A stretch of DNA of 38,944 bases from Comamonadaceae bacterium. Its GTDB lineage: Bacteria > Pseudomonadota > Gammaproteobacteria > Burkholderiales > Burkholderiaceae_C. The notes below the pieces were generated by a model. It was not told the origin of the DNA and did no database searches. It was given only the letters and a program-made list of their open reading frames with translations. Position numbers and translations under genes: made by a program. Numbering within the stretch: the first letter of the stretch is position 1; each line of letters starts with the position of its first letter. The stretch spans positions 1 through 38,944 of the forward strand of contig CANFJA010000002.1 of the NCBI GenBank assembly GCA_947447235.1, in the 5' to 3' direction. Below, one piece after another: positions 1 to 11,746 of the stretch.

Positions 1-1204
1 GCAGCAGGGCTTGCGCCAGGTCATGTTGCAGGTCTTGCACGTCTTCCAAGCCGATGCACAAACGCACCACGCGTCCCGCTTGCAGTTGGGGGGTGGCAAG
101 GTGCCGTGCCGTACTCAGGTGGTAGGGCACCACCAAGCTCATGGGCCCGCCCCAGCTGTAGCCAATCTTGAACAACTTCAAGGCATCGCAAAACGCATCC
201 ACCGCAGGGGTGCTGTAGCGGGCATCGATCACCACGCTGAAAATACCTGCCGCCAGACCTTGCGGTTCATGGGGCGTGACACACAGGCGTTGCCAGTGCG
301 CATGCCCAGGGGCGCTGGCCAAGGCTGGGTGCAGCACCTGCACAAACTGTTTTTGCTGGGCGCACCACTGCGCCAACGCGCGGGCCGCAAGGTCTTGCGC
401 CCGGTAACGCAGCGGCAAGCTGGGCAAAGCGCGCAACAACATCTCCACATCGTTGGCCCCCACGCCAGTGCCCAAACGCATGTGGCTGAGCTTGAGGGTT
501 TTGGCCAGTGCGTCGCTGCGGGTGACGATGCTGCCCATCAGCACATCGCCGCCGCCACTGGGGTATTTGGTGAGGGCATGGATGGTCAGGTCCACGCCCA
601 GTGGAGCATCGCCCTGCCCTGGCGTCAAGTCAAACGCATTGAAGGCCAAGCCGGCACCCCAGGTGTTGTCGAGCGCGCACAGCACGCTGCGTTCGCGGCA
701 CACGCGCACCAATGCAGGCAAATCCGGAAACTCCATCGACACAGAACCCGCAGCCTCCAGCCACACCAATCGCGTGCGATCAGACAGGCGTGCAGCCAAG
801 TCGTCGGGATTCATGGGGTCATAGAACTGGTGGCTGATGCCAAAGCGCGCCAACTCGCCCTCAGCCAGTGATTTGTTGGGGCTGTAGGCGTTGTCTGGGA
901 TCAACACCTCGTCGCCGTTCTTGAGCAAGGCCAAATCGACATGGGCAATCGAGGCCAGCCCGCTGGGGGTCAAGAGGCAGTGCGTGCCGCCTTCCAGCGT
1001 AGCCAGTCGCTCTTCGAGCGTGAAGGTGGTGGGTGTGCCGTGCAAGCCGTAGGTGTAACTCGACTTGTCGAGCCACTCGCGCGTGCGCATGGCAGCCACG
1101 TTGGGGAAGATCACGGTGGACGCTTTGAACACCCCCACTTGTGGCGCTTCAAACTCGGCGGGCGGCTGGTACGGGTGATGAATGAGGTCAGTGCTGCGGG
1201 TCAT
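1..1204 (-). CDS. metC: cystathionine beta-lyase / PLP-dependent Cys-Met metabolism transsulfuration enzyme, C-terminus cut by window edge
   Basis: Manual reverse translation from ATG at 1204 reads MTRSTDLIHHPYQPPAEFEAPQVGVFKASTVIFPNVAAMRTREWLDKSSYTYGLHGTPTTFTLEERLATLEGG...LDNTWGAGLAFN...HALTKYPSGGGDVLMGS, typical of the family (Y-x-Y-G-x-x-G-T-P-T, lysine in TKYPSGG). Open to the edge, so missing from the supplied ORF track. Confidence 0.9.
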   Translation of the reverse strand, partial: MTRSTDLIHHPYQPPAEFEAPQVGVFKASTVIFPNVAAMRTREWLDKSSYTYGLHGTPTTFTLEERLATLEGGTHCLLTPSGLASIAHVDLALLKNGDEVLIPDNAYSPNKSLAEGELARFGISHQFYDPMNPDDLAARLSDRTRLVWLEAAGSVSMEFPDLPALVRVCRERSVLCALDNTWGAGLAFNAFDLTPGQGDAPLGVDLTIHALTKYPSGGGDVLMGSIVTRSDALAKTLKLSHMRLGTGVGANDVEMLLRALPSLPLRYRAQDLAARALAQWCAQQKQFVQVLHPALASAPGHAHWQRLCVTPHEPQGLAAGIFSVVIDARYSTPAVDAFCDALKLFKIGYSWGGPMSLVVPYHLSTARHLATPQLQAGRVVRLCIGLEDVQDLQHDLAQALL

Positions 1205-1230
1205 GCGCAGATAGTAACCAGCCCAGAAAC

Positions 1231-1255
1231 GAAAAACTCCGCCGAAGCGGAGTTC
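1231..1255 (-). terminator. intrinsic terminator after the phosphoribosyltransferase gene
   Basis: Minus strand AACTCCGC-TTCG-GCGGAGTTTTTCG: perfect 8-bp stem with UUCG tetraloop, followed by a short T-run. Confidence 0.85.
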
Positions 1256-1282
1256 TTGAGAGAGAGCCAGCCAAAAGGTGAA

Positions 1283-1807
1283 TTACACCTTCCACTTCTC
1301 CAACAAGGCTGCGGGGCGCATGTTGTCGTAGGGCTCAAAAGGCTGATGAATCCAGGGGTTGGTGGGTAAATAGTCCACCGAGTAGTCGGGCGCAAACGCT
1401 GACACGCCTTTGGTCCAAATCACGGCCGTGCGCAATTCGGTGATGGGTTGGTAGTTGTTTCTGAGTTGGTCGACCACAGCCTTCAAGGTGTGGCCGGTGT
1501 CTGCCAAGTCGTCCACCAACAACACCTTGCCAGCGATTTCGCCTTTGGGTGTGGTGATGAAGCGCGCAATGTCCAAGTGACCTTGCACGGTGCCAGCGTC
1601 TGCGCGGTAGGAGCTGGTCGACATGATGGCCAAGGGCTTGTCAAAGATGCGCGACAAGATGTCACCAGGGCGCATGCCGCCACGGGCCAAGCACAGGATG
1701 GTGTCGAACTGCCAACCCGATTGGTGGATCTTGATGGCGAGTTTTTCAATCAGGTTGTGGTACTCGTCGTACGACACGTACAGGTGTTTGCCGTCTTCGG
1801 TCAACAT
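1283..1807 (-). CDS. phosphoribosyltransferase domain protein (purine PRTase-like)
   Basis: 174 aa; PRPP-binding motif VLLVDDLADTGHTL and CLARGGMRPGD; adjacent to purA; SD-like AAAGGA upstream. Confidence 0.85.
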   Translation of the reverse strand: MLTEDGKHLYVSYDEYHNLIEKLAIKIHQSGWQFDTILCLARGGMRPGDILSRIFDKPLAIMSTSSYRADAGTVQGHLDIARFITTPKGEIAGKVLLVDDLADTGHTLKAVVDQLRNNYQPITELRTAVIWTKGVSAFAPDYSVDYLPTNPWIHQPFEPYDNMRPAALLEKWKV

Positions 1808-1826
1808 GTCAAGGTCCTTTAAAAAA

Positions 1827-3197
<1,371 letters not shown>

Positions 3198-3204
3198 TTA
3201 AAAA

Positions 3205-4353
3205 TTAAAGGGCCTGAACGACCCACTGGCCGTTCACATCGACCAACACGCGGTCACAGTCAAACTCATCGACTTCGCTTTCATGCCCGGGCATCACGCA
3301 CACCACGGTGTCGCCATGGCCACGCAAATGGGCGATGGCTTCGCGCAAACCTTGGGCGGTGCCCCACGGTGCGCGAATGGCCGCTTTCAATGGGCGCGCG
3401 GGCACCACATTGACCAGTTCTTTCAGGTCCAAGCTAAAGCCCGCTGCAGGGCGCTTGCGGCCAAACACGGCACCTACTTCGTCGTAGCGGCCACCGCGCA
3501 CCAAGGCGTCGCTGGCACCCGGCACATAGATGGCAAAGCGCACACCGCTGTAGTAGGCGTAGCCACGCAAGTCTGCCAAATCAAAGGTGGTGGGCACATC
3601 GCCTAAATCAGCCGCGACATGCCGCAACGCCGACAAGGCTTGGAGCACTTTGGGCCAAGCAGCAAAAGCTTGCTCGGCTTGTGCCAGCACCGATGCGTCG
3701 CCATACAAGCGCACCAAGGCAACGAATGCCGACTGCACCGGGGCGGGCAAACTGGCCGTCAAGTCACGCACAGCAGGCGCGTCTTTGCTGGCCAGGGCAG
3801 CGTGCAGGGCGTCGCGTGCCTCGGCGCTGAGTGACATGCCTTCGAGCAAAGCGGGCACGATGCGGGCGTCGCTCAAATCGACCGAAAAGTTGTGCAAGTT
3901 CACAGCCTTGAGGCTGTCTAAGGCCAGGTGCAAGACCTCCAAATCGGCCTCAAGGCCCGCATGGCCATAAATTTCAGCGCCAAACTGCAAAGGTTCGCGG
4001 GTGGCAAATGGGCGGTCGGGCCGGGTGTGCAAGACCGGGCCGCAGTAGCACAAGCGCGTGACGCCTGCGCGGTTGAGCAAATGCGCATCGATGCGGGCGA
4101 CTTGGGGGGTGGTGTCAGCACGCAGCCCCAAGGTGCGGCCGGAGAGTTGGTCGACCAGTTTGAAGGTTTGAAGGTCTAGCGCTCGACCTGTGCCTGACAG
4201 CAAGGACTCGAGGTACTCCAACAATGGCGGCATGACCAGCTCATAGCCAAAGCCACGTGCTGTGTCGAGATAAAGACGGCGGAGTTCTTCGATATGCCGG
4301 GCCTCGGAAGGCAAAACATCGGCGATGTGATCCGGCAAGACCCAAGCGGACAT
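3205..4353 (-). CDS. hisZ: ATP phosphoribosyltransferase regulatory subunit
   Basis: 382 aa HisRS-like paralogue ([38 protein letters not shown]); lacks the HisRS C-terminal domain. Confidence 0.93.
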   Translation of the reverse strand: MSAWVLPDHIADVLPSEARHIEELRRLYLDTARGFGYELVMPPLLEYLESLLSGTGRALDLQTFKLVDQLSGRTLGLRADTTPQVARIDAHLLNRAGVTRLCYCGPVLHTRPDRPFATREPLQFGAEIYGHAGLEADLEVLHLALDSLKAVNLHNFSVDLSDARIVPALLEGMSLSAEARDALHAALASKDAPAVRDLTASLPAPVQSAFVALVRLYGDASVLAQAEQAFAAWPKVLQALSALRHVAADLGDVPTTFDLADLRGYAYYSGVRFAIYVPGASDALVRGGRYDEVGAVFGRKRPAAGFSLDLKELVNVVPARPLKAAIRAPWGTAQGLREAIAHLRGHGDTVVCVMPGHESEVDEFDCDRVLVDVNGQWVVQAL

Positions 4354-4411
4354 GAGAATGAGGGGGGCTGTTAAAAGAGAGATTTTACCGGGCTTATGGG
4401 CGCGTTTGCGA

Positions 4412-4606
4412 TCAGCCCAGCCACCACAAGATCAAAACACCGGTCAACACGCAGGCCAACCCAAAGAATCGGATTTGGCCATTGTGCAAAGCCAAGATTT
4501 GCATCATTTTTTTGCGCCACCCTTCGGGTGAGACAAAAGGCATCACACCTTCAAACACCAGCATCAGGCCAAAGGCCGTCCACAGCACGTCGCTGCTCAA
4601 GTCCAT
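4412..4606 (-). CDS. DUF2065 family small membrane protein
   Basis: 64 aa with two hydrophobic segments; located between hflC and hisZ as in other proteobacteria. Confidence 0.85.
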   Translation of the reverse strand: MDLSSDVLWTAFGLMLVFEGVMPFVSPEGWRKKMMQILALHNGQIRFFGLACVLTGVLILWWLG

Positions 4607-4617
4607 GTGCGACGCTG

Positions 4618-5523
4618 TTATTTCTTGGCGGGAGCAGCCGAAGAGGCACCGCTGCCACGAAAGGCTTTGAAGAAGTCACTCGAAGGGTCAACCACCATGA
4701 CGTCGCTCTTTTTGCTGAAGGTGGTTTTGTAAGCTTCTAGGCTGCGGTAGAACTGGGCAAACTGCGCATCACGACCGAATGACTCGGCATAAATTTGCGC
4801 CGCTTGGGCGTCGCCCTCGCCTTTGATTTTTTGGGCTTCGCGGTAGGCGTTGGCCACGGTGACTTCACGTTGACGGTCGGCATCGGCGCGAATTTTCTCG
4901 CCCTCAGCCGCCCCGGTTGAGCGCAATTCGTTGGCCACGCGCTTACGCTCAGCCTCCATGCGGCGGTACACCGACTCGGTGATGGCGTCCACGTAGTCAG
5001 CCCGGGTGATGCGCACATCCACCACGTCCACGCCCCAAGGCTTGGCGCCTTTGACAGCAGCCAGAACTTCGCGTTTGACGTCTTCCAGCAAGGCTTCACG
5101 CTTGAGCGACAGCAGTTCTTTCACGGTGCGCTTGTTGATTTCTTCTTGGAAAGCATTGCGTACCACGCGAGCCAATTGAATCGCGCCCGCGGTTTCATCC
5201 AACCCCACGTTGCGGATGTATTGCGACGGATCGGTGATGCGCCAACGGGCGTACCAGTCGATGACCACACGCTGCTTTTCAGCCGTCAGCATGGGTTCGG
5301 TGTCGGCGTTGTCCAGGGTGAGCAAACGCTTGTCAATGTAGGTGACGTTTTGAAACGGCGGCGGCAACTTGACATTGAGGCCTGGCTCGGTGATCACATC
5401 TTTGATCTGGCCCAAGGAATACACCACACCGAATTGACGCTGGTCGACCACAAACAGCATGGAGCTGATGACGGCCAATCCGACCAAGGCGGAAGAAATA
5501 TAAAAACCAATTTTGCTGTTCAT
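4618..5523 (-). CDS. hflC: protease modulator HflC (SPFH/band 7)
   Basis: 301 aa; N-terminal TM, VVDQRQFGVVYSLGQIKDVITEPGLNVKLPPPFQNVTYIDKR. Confidence 0.96.
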   Translation of the reverse strand: MNSKIGFYISSALVGLAVISSMLFVVDQRQFGVVYSLGQIKDVITEPGLNVKLPPPFQNVTYIDKRLLTLDNADTEPMLTAEKQRVVIDWYARWRITDPSQYIRNVGLDETAGAIQLARVVRNAFQEEINKRTVKELLSLKREALLEDVKREVLAAVKGAKPWGVDVVDVRITRADYVDAITESVYRRMEAERKRVANELRSTGAAEGEKIRADADRQREVTVANAYREAQKIKGEGDAQAAQIYAESFGRDAQFAQFYRSLEAYKTTFSKKSDVMVVDPSSDFFKAFRGSGASSAAPAKK

Positions 5524-5538
5524 GTTTTTGCTCCCTGA

Positions 5539-6909
5539 TCAACGGCCATCACGGTCACGGGTGCGGCCATCGCGGGCACGCACATCTGCATTGGCCGCAG
5601 CGCTTGCATTGGACGTCACAGGGTTGTTGCTCTCATTGGCGGCAGGCGCTGCTGGTGCAGAAGCTTGAGAGGCTTGCTGAATGATTTTGTCGAGCGGCAA
5701 ATACAACAGGTTGGAGCCCTGTTTGGAGTCCACCAACACCTTGGTGACGTTGCTGTAGATCTGCTGCATGGTGTCGATGTACAAACGATCACGGGTGACC
5801 TGCGGCGCTTTTTGGTACTCGGCATAGAGCGACTTGAAACGCTGCGCGTCGCCTTGGGCTTGCGCCACGATGCGCGCCTTGTAGCCATCGGCCTCTTGAT
5901 TCAGGCGCGATGCGGTACCCACGGCACGGGGCACCACGTCGTTGGCATAGGCCTCGGCTTCGTTCTTGGTACGTTCACGTTCTTGACCGGCTTTGAGCAC
6001 ATCGTCGAAAGCGGCTTGCACTTGCTCAGGTGGGCGAACGCCACCTTGCTGCAAGTTGATGCCGACCACCTCAATGCCCACTTTGTAGTGGTCCAAGATT
6101 TGTTGCATCAAGGTGCGAATACGCGGACCAATTTGGTCGCGTTCATCGGACATGGCCGAGTCCATCTTCATCTTTCCCACCACTTCACGCACCGCTGTTT
6201 CGGCGGCTTGCACCACGGTGTCGGTAGGGTTCTTGGTTTCGAACAAATAAGCGCGTGCATCGGTCAAGCGATATTGCACAGCAAACTTGATTTCCAAAAT
6301 GTTTTCGTCTTCGGTCAACATGGCTGATTCGCGCAAACCGGTGGACTTGATGATGTTGTCGCGGCCCACATCGACCGAGCGAATTTGGGTCACAAACACC
6401 AGCTCATGGCGTTGGAACGGGTATGGCAAGCGCCAGTTAAAGCCCGCACCCACCGTGGTTTTGTAACGGCCAAACTGAGTGATCACCGCTTGCTGACCTT
6501 CTTGCACGATGAAAAAACCGGTACAAAACCAAATCGCTACCAACACGGCCAAGATCACTCCCAAGCTCATGCGCGCACCGGGCAAGCCGGGTCCCGCAGG
6601 CGTACCGCCAGAGGGTGGCTCAGAGCCGCCTTTGCGTTGGCCCAACAAGCCTGACAGTTTGCGGTTGAAGTCGCGCCACAACTCGTCCAAATCGGGGGGG
6701 CCGCCCGCATGGGGAGGACGCGAAGGATTGGGTGGCGGGCTTGCCGGGTTCGGTTTGTCCTCAGGCGCACCATTGCCGGCACCATGGGCGTTGGTGCTGT
6801 TGTCTGGGTTGTCGCGTCCCCAGCGGCCATCGTTGAGGTTGAACATGCCACGCAGGCGTGTCAGCCAAGAAGGGGAGTGTTCAGCGGTGGAGTGGGAGTT
6901 CATGCGCAT
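5539..6909 (-). CDS. hflK: protease modulator HflK (SPFH/band 7)
   Basis: FFIVQEGQQAVITQFGRYKTTVGAGFNWRLPYPFQRHELV; start taken as MRMNSHS (6909), with MNSHS (6903) as alternative, rather than the upstream-extended start in the track. Confidence 0.94.
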   Translation of the reverse strand: MRMNSHSTAEHSPSWLTRLRGMFNLNDGRWGRDNPDNSTNAHGAGNGAPEDKPNPASPPPNPSRPPHAGGPPDLDELWRDFNRKLSGLLGQRKGGSEPPSGGTPAGPGLPGARMSLGVILAVLVAIWFCTGFFIVQEGQQAVITQFGRYKTTVGAGFNWRLPYPFQRHELVFVTQIRSVDVGRDNIIKSTGLRESAMLTEDENILEIKFAVQYRLTDARAYLFETKNPTDTVVQAAETAVREVVGKMKMDSAMSDERDQIGPRIRTLMQQILDHYKVGIEVVGINLQQGGVRPPEQVQAAFDDVLKAGQERERTKNEAEAYANDVVPRAVGTASRLNQEADGYKARIVAQAQGDAQRFKSLYAEYQKAPQVTRDRLYIDTMQQIYSNVTKVLVDSKQGSNLLYLPLDKIIQQASQASAPAAPAANESNNPVTSNASAAANADVRARDGRTRDRDGR

Positions 6910-6956
6910 CGTTGTTTTTTCTCTGAAGACTCGATTGTGCCTAATTGCAAACGGAT

Positions 6957-8150
6957 TCAATCCAAATCCGGGGTTGCAACGAGGTCATCGGGCAAATGGC
7001 TCATGGCCTGGTCCGCCAAGAACTCGCGCAAGGCTTGCAAACCTTGACCCGTCTTGGCGCTGACAAAGAAACGCGGCACCGCTTGGCCGTCCACTTCGTA
7101 GTGGTCATGCGCGTGCACAGGTTGCGTGCCTTCTCGCATGGTGTCGAGCTTGTTGAACACCAACACTTGCGGGACATGGGCTGCACCAATTTCGGCCAGC
7201 ACTTTGTACACCTCTTCCATTTGTTCTGGAAAATTGGGGTTCGAGGCATCCACCACGTGCATCAGCAAAGTGGCGTCAGCGGCCTCTTGCAAGGTGGCCT
7301 GGAAGGCATCGATCAAACCGTGTGGCAAATCACGAATGAAACCCACCGTGTCAGACAAAGAGACCGATCGCCCACCGCCTTGTTTGTCCCCCAAATAGAG
7401 TTGCCGAGTGGTGGTGTCCAGCGTGGCAAACAACTGATCTGCGGCATAGGCACGTGCCTTGACCAAGGCGTTGAACAAAGTCGACTTGCCCGCGTTGGTG
7501 TAACCGACCAAAGAAATCGTGAAGGCGTCACGGCGCTGGCGTTGTCGACGCTGGGTGCTGCGCTGGCGTTTGACTTTTTCTAGGCGCTCGCGGGTGCGTT
7601 TGATGGACTCGCCGATCATGCGGCGGTCCAGCTCAATCTGGCTTTCACCCGGACCACCGCGCATACCAATGCCGCCGCTTTGTCGCTCCAAGTGGGACCA
7701 GCGTCGCACCAAGCGTGTGCTGAGGTATTGCAGCTTGGCCAAATCCACCTGCAACTTGCCCTCATGGCTGCGGGCACGTTGGGCAAAGATTTCCAAGATC
7801 AGCAAGGTGCGGTCGTTGACTGCCATTCCCATGTGGCGCTCTAAATTGCGCTGTTGGGCAGGACTCAAAGACTGGTCAAACAAAATTTCGCTGGCGCCGT
7901 GCAACACGGCAAGCGCCTTGATTTCATCGGCCTTGCCGCTGCCCACAAACAAGGCGGCATCAGGCGCCTTGCGTTTGCAGGTGATGCGCGCCACTGGCTG
8001 CATGCCAGCGGTTTGTGCCAGCAGCCCCAACTCTTCGAGTTCGCCATCGAAATGGGGCAAACCAAAATCAACGCCTACCAAGATGGTGGGTGCGGATGCG
8101 GAACGGCTGGAGTCGGTCAAAAGGTCAATCGAGGGAGGTAAAAAGGACAT
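6957..8150 (-). CDS. hflX: ribosome-associated GTPase HflX
   Basis: 397 aa; GGIGMRGGPGESQIELDRR, G1 motif GYTNAGKSTLFN, SDTVGFIRDLP, NKLD. Start codon uncertain (see findings). Confidence 0.95.
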   Translation of the reverse strand: MSFLPPSIDLLTDSSRSASAPTILVGVDFGLPHFDGELEELGLLAQTAGMQPVARITCKRKAPDAALFVGSGKADEIKALAVLHGASEILFDQSLSPAQQRNLERHMGMAVNDRTLLILEIFAQRARSHEGKLQVDLAKLQYLSTRLVRRWSHLERQSGGIGMRGGPGESQIELDRRMIGESIKRTRERLEKVKRQRSTQRRQRQRRDAFTISLVGYTNAGKSTLFNALVKARAYAADQLFATLDTTTRQLYLGDKQGGGRSVSLSDTVGFIRDLPHGLIDAFQATLQEAADATLLMHVVDASNPNFPEQMEEVYKVLAEIGAAHVPQVLVFNKLDTMREGTQPVHAHDHYEVDGQAVPRFFVSAKTGQGLQALREFLADQAMSHLPDDLVATPDLD

Positions 8151-8177
8151 AAAAAAAGGGCTGTCACAGCCCTTTTT
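8151..8177 (-). terminator. intrinsic terminator / attenuator between hfq and hflX
   Basis: AAAAAGGGCTG-TCA-CAGCCCTTTTT: 11-bp perfect stem flanked by A-run and T-run. Confidence 0.85.
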
Positions 8178-8191
8178 CAGAGCGCGCTGGT

Positions 8192-8458
8192 TCAGACTTC
8201 GGGTGAACTGCCCGTGCCGTCGGCGGCATTGAAATTCACCGCGCGTCCTGGCACGATGGTTGAAATGGCGTGTTTGTAAACCATTTGGGTGACTGTGTTT
8301 CTCAAAAGCACCACATATTGATCAAATGACTCGATCTGTCCTTGCAGTTTGATGCCGTTGACCAAGTAGATCGAAACGGGCACATGTTCGCGACGCAATA
8401 TGTTGAGGAAAGGATCTTGCAACAGCTGGCCTTTGTTTTTTGAGTTGTCGGTGTTCAT
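8192..8458 (-). CDS. hfq: RNA chaperone Hfq
   Basis: [60 protein letters not shown]; start ATG 8458 (MNTDNSK). Confidence 0.98.
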   Translation of the reverse strand: MNTDNSKNKGQLLQDPFLNILRREHVPVSIYLVNGIKLQGQIESFDQYVVLLRNTVTQMVYKHAISTIVPGRAVNFNAADGTGSSPEV

Positions 8459-8534
8459 GTTCACGATATTCTCCGTGTTTCAGTGTGAAAGAAAGAGTAC
8501 TCACCTTACCACAGCAGCGAGACGCCTGGGCGAC

Positions 8535-9875
8535 TCAGTCGTCTTTGTCCTTGTATGGATTGGCCGAGGTACGCATCTGAATGCGCAAAGGCGTGCCTTC
8601 GAGTGAAAACGCCTTGCGAAAACGCCCTTCTAAAAAACGTTTGTAGGTTTCGCTGACGTGTTCCAGTGAATTGCCATGGATCACGATGACCGGTGGGTTC
8701 ATACCGCCTTGGTGGGCATAGCGCATTTTGGGTCTGAACATGCCGGCACGCTGCGGACTTTGAAATTGCACCGCTTCGAGCAGCAAGCGTGTGAGCACGG
8801 GCGTTGACATCTTGCACATGGCGGCTCGGTGTGCCTGCGCAATGGCGCCCCATACAGGGCCTAGGCCCTGGCGTTTTTTGGCAGAGATGAAATGCAAGGC
8901 AGCGAACTTCAAAAACGGCAAGCGGGTTTCAATCGAGCGTTGCAGCATCTCGCGTTGGTAGGCGTCGACCGCATCCCATTTGTTGACCGCCAACACCACC
9001 GCACGGCCACTCTCCAAAATATAGCCCGCAATGTGGGCGTCTTGGTCGGTCACACCCTGGGTAGCGTCGAGCAAGAGCAAGACCACATGGGCCGACTCAA
9101 TGGCTTGCAAGGTTTTGACCACCGAAAATTTTTCGATGGCTTCAAACACTTTGCCCTTGCGTCGCAAGCCTGCGGTGTCGATCAATTCGAACATCTGACC
9201 CTCACGTTCGAACGGCACGCTGATGGCATCGCGGGTGGTGCCTGGCAAATCAAATGCCACCAAACGCTCTTCACCCAACCAGGTGTTGATCAACGTCGAC
9301 TTGCCCACATTGGGACGACCCGCCACCGCCAGTTTGATGGTGCCGTCCTCGACCGGCTCGGCGTCTTCGTCAACCTCTGGCAAGTGCAAAGGGGCCAAAG
9401 CCATGTCGACCATGGATCGAATGCCTTGGCCATGTGCTGCTGAGACGGGCAACACCTCACCCAAGCCCAACTCATAAAACTCCACAAGCTGCATGCCTTC
9501 TTGCATGCCTTCGGCTTTGTTGGCCACCAACAAGCAAGGCTTGCCCAGGCGTCGCAAGTAGTTGGCAATGTCATGGTCTTGGGCCGAGATGCCCCCACGC
9601 GCATCCACCACAAACACCACCACATCGGCCTCAGCCACCGCCTGTTGGGTTTGGCGCGCCATTTCTTTGTAAATGCCGTCTGTGGCATCGGGCTCAAAGC
9701 CGCCGGTGTCAATCACAATGAATTCGAGCTTGCCAAACTTTGCGTTGCCATAGTGGCGGTCGCGGGTGAGGCCGGCGTAATCGGCCACGATCGCATCACG
9801 CGATTTGGTCAAACGGTTGAACAACGTGGACTTGCCAACGTTGGGGCGACCCACCAGGGCCAATACGGGTTTCAA
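8535..9875 (-). CDS. der: ribosome biogenesis GTPase Der (EngA)
   Basis: 446 aa; tandem GTPase domains ([12 protein letters not shown] and [12 protein letters not shown]) and KH-like C-terminus. Confidence 0.97.
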   Translation of the reverse strand: MKPVLALVGRPNVGKSTLFNRLTKSRDAIVADYAGLTRDRHYGNAKFGKLEFIVIDTGGFEPDATDGIYKEMARQTQQAVAEADVVVFVVDARGGISAQDHDIANYLRRLGKPCLLVANKAEGMQEGMQLVEFYELGLGEVLPVSAAHGQGIRSMVDMALAPLHLPEVDEDAEPVEDGTIKLAVAGRPNVGKSTLINTWLGEERLVAFDLPGTTRDAISVPFEREGQMFELIDTAGLRRKGKVFEAIEKFSVVKTLQAIESAHVVLLLLDATQGVTDQDAHIAGYILESGRAVVLAVNKWDAVDAYQREMLQRSIETRLPFLKFAALHFISAKKRQGLGPVWGAIAQAHRAAMCKMSTPVLTRLLLEAVQFQSPQRAGMFRPKMRYAHQGGMNPPVIVIHGNSLEHVSETYKRFLEGRFRKAFSLEGTPLRIQMRTSANPYKDKDD

Positions 9876-9899
9876 AAGATATTCCTCAACAGCCTGCGA

Positions 9900-11030
9900 T
9901 CATGGGATTTGCAGGCCCATCACGCGGCCTTCGCGTGTCACCAACACATAGTGTGCGCCGGCTGGTACGGGGGCAGAAGCCAACTCATTGCCATCGAGTT
10001 TGATGCGGTTGAGCAAGGCGCCGTCGGCCAGTGACAGCAGGTACAACCATCCGCCGCTGTCTGCCAGCAAAACGCCACGCGGGGTGACCAAGGGTGCGCT
10101 CAATTCGCGGTACTTCAGGCGCTCGGTGTCCCACAAGCGCTCGCCGTTGCTTCGTTTCCAAGCTTGCACCACCCCATTGGACATGGCGGCGATGAGCTGT
10201 GTGTCGTTGCCGCTGACACCGCGCTCGCCGATGGAGGCTCGGGTCCACATGCTTTGACCACGCTCGGCGTTGACACATCCGATTTGCGACTGGAATGCGC
10301 GCGCGCACACCACCTCGCCGATGCGGTCTGCAGGACCGACCAAATCGACCAAGCGCTCCATGTCGTTGGTGCCACGGGGGGTTGCAATCGCTGACTCCCA
10401 GCGAATGGATCCGGTGTTGGGATCGAGTCCAGTCAAGCGACCCGACAGCCCCACCACCAAGGTATTTTTGAAGGGCAACAAGACACCCGCTTGCTTGAGC
10501 ACAAGGGGTTCACCAGGGCGCTGTTGGGTCCACAGCTTGGTCCCGCTGACAGCGTCAAAAGCCAAAACCGATCGGTCAGCGGTCAACACAAACACGCGCC
10601 CACCAGCGACCAAAGGCGCCGTGAACGACTGGGCTGACAAGACTTGTCGCCACAGAACTTTGCCCTCTTGAAGCACGACCAACTGGTTGTCACGTGTGAC
10701 CAAGGCCACTTGCTGCCCATCGCTGCCAACACCGGCCGCAATGGATTGGTTCAAGTTGAGTCGCCAAATATCTTGGCCAGTTTGTGCAGACAACATGGCC
10801 ACCAGGCCTTGGCTGTTGGCCAGCGCCACACGGTCTGCCCGCGCAGAGACCACCAAAGGAAAGTCAACCGCACCAATTTGCGCGGTCCAACGGATGCGTA
10901 CATCCTGCAAGACAGGCACGCTCGGGATGTCATCTGGTTTAGGACGCGAAGAACCAGAGCAAGCCATCAAGCCTGCCAACAGGCTGAGCAAGGCCAGCTT
11001 AGACAACACAGACCAAAGGGTGGTGTTCAC
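9900..11030 (-). CDS. bamB: outer membrane protein assembly factor BamB (lipoprotein)
   Basis: 376 aa; lipobox LLAGLMACSG, PQQ/beta-propeller repeats; next to der and yfgM-like gene. Confidence 0.94.
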   Translation of the reverse strand: MNTTLWSVLSKLALLSLLAGLMACSGSSRPKPDDIPSVPVLQDVRIRWTAQIGAVDFPLVVSARADRVALANSQGLVAMLSAQTGQDIWRLNLNQSIAAGVGSDGQQVALVTRDNQLVVLQEGKVLWRQVLSAQSFTAPLVAGGRVFVLTADRSVLAFDAVSGTKLWTQQRPGEPLVLKQAGVLLPFKNTLVVGLSGRLTGLDPNTGSIRWESAIATPRGTNDMERLVDLVGPADRIGEVVCARAFQSQIGCVNAERGQSMWTRASIGERGVSGNDTQLIAAMSNGVVQAWKRSNGERLWDTERLKYRELSAPLVTPRGVLLADSGGWLYLLSLADGALLNRIKLDGNELASAPVPAGAHYVLVTREGRVMGLQIP

Positions 11031-11698
11031 TTGGTGGGCTCCTTGGCAGCAGTCTCTTCTGGATCGGCACCCAATGCCGCCAACTTGACCGCAACCAAAC
11101 GGCGGTACTCGGCATTGGCGTCAAATCCCTTCCAGGCTTTTTGGTAATTTTTGATGGCTTGTGCGGGTTTGTTTTCGAGCAGGTCGATGTCACCCAAACG
11201 GTCGGCCATCAAGGGCTCAAACGACAAAGGAACTTTGGCACCGAGTTGCTGACGCGCGGCATCAAAGTTTTTTTCTTCGATCCACAGTGCAGCCAAACGC
11301 AGTCGTGCCAAAGCTTGGTAGCCGGTATCGTCGGATTTGTCGATCACCCACGTCAGTTGTTTGCGCGCATCGGCAGGACGTTCTTTGTCTTGGTAAACGC
11401 GCGCTGCCAACAAAGCCGCTTGCTGGGCGTAGCTGGTGCTGGCAAATTTGTCTTCGATGTCAGACACCGAGCGATCCAGCAAAGCCATGTCATCACTGAG
11501 GGCGGCGCGCTCCACAGTGTCGTACAAGGCGGCGGACTGGGCCGATTGCTTGGCAGACCAAGACTGCCAGCCCATCCACGCGGCATAGCTGCCAAACACG
11601 GCAATCAGCACCCACGTGATCAAGTCTCCCCAGCGCTTCCAGAAGTGCTTGAGTTCATCGAGTTGTTCTTGTTCTTCGAGATCGAGGTGAGATGCCAT
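11027..11698 (-). CDS. YfgM/AncA-like tetratricopeptide membrane protein
   Basis: MASHLDLEEQEQLDELKHFWKRWGDLITWVLIAVFGSYAAWMGWQ; single TM then TPR; position between hisS and bamB. Start set to MASHLDL. Confidence 0.9.
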   Translation of the reverse strand: MASHLDLEEQEQLDELKHFWKRWGDLITWVLIAVFGSYAAWMGWQSWSAKQSAQSAALYDTVERAALSDDMALLDRSVSDIEDKFASTSYAQQAALLAARVYQDKERPADARKQLTWVIDKSDDTGYQALARLRLAALWIEEKNFDAARQQLGAKVPLSFEPLMADRLGDIDLLENKPAQAIKNYQKAWKGFDANAEYRRLVAVKLAALGADPEETAAKEPTK

Positions 11699-11746
11699 GG
11701 TGGTGCGCGTGTACAAAAAGTTAGTCGATTGTAGGCGTGGGCACGT

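Noticed and set aside
11-871. 286 aa plus-strand ORF
   Set aside because: Antisense shadow of the metC-like gene; Gln/His/Ala-rich translation without family motifs.
3205-4353. Possible second, truncated hisS
   Set aside because: Length and gene context match HisZ, a known HisRS paralogue, rather than a decayed duplicate.
4618-6909. hflK/hflC as SPFH-type defence genes
   Set aside because: Standard hfq-hflX-hflK-hflC housekeeping order; no defence-associated partners present.
6952-6970. CGGATT-N7-AATCCG inverted repeat at the hflX stop
   Set aside because: Short, partly coding and without U-tract; no independent support for function.
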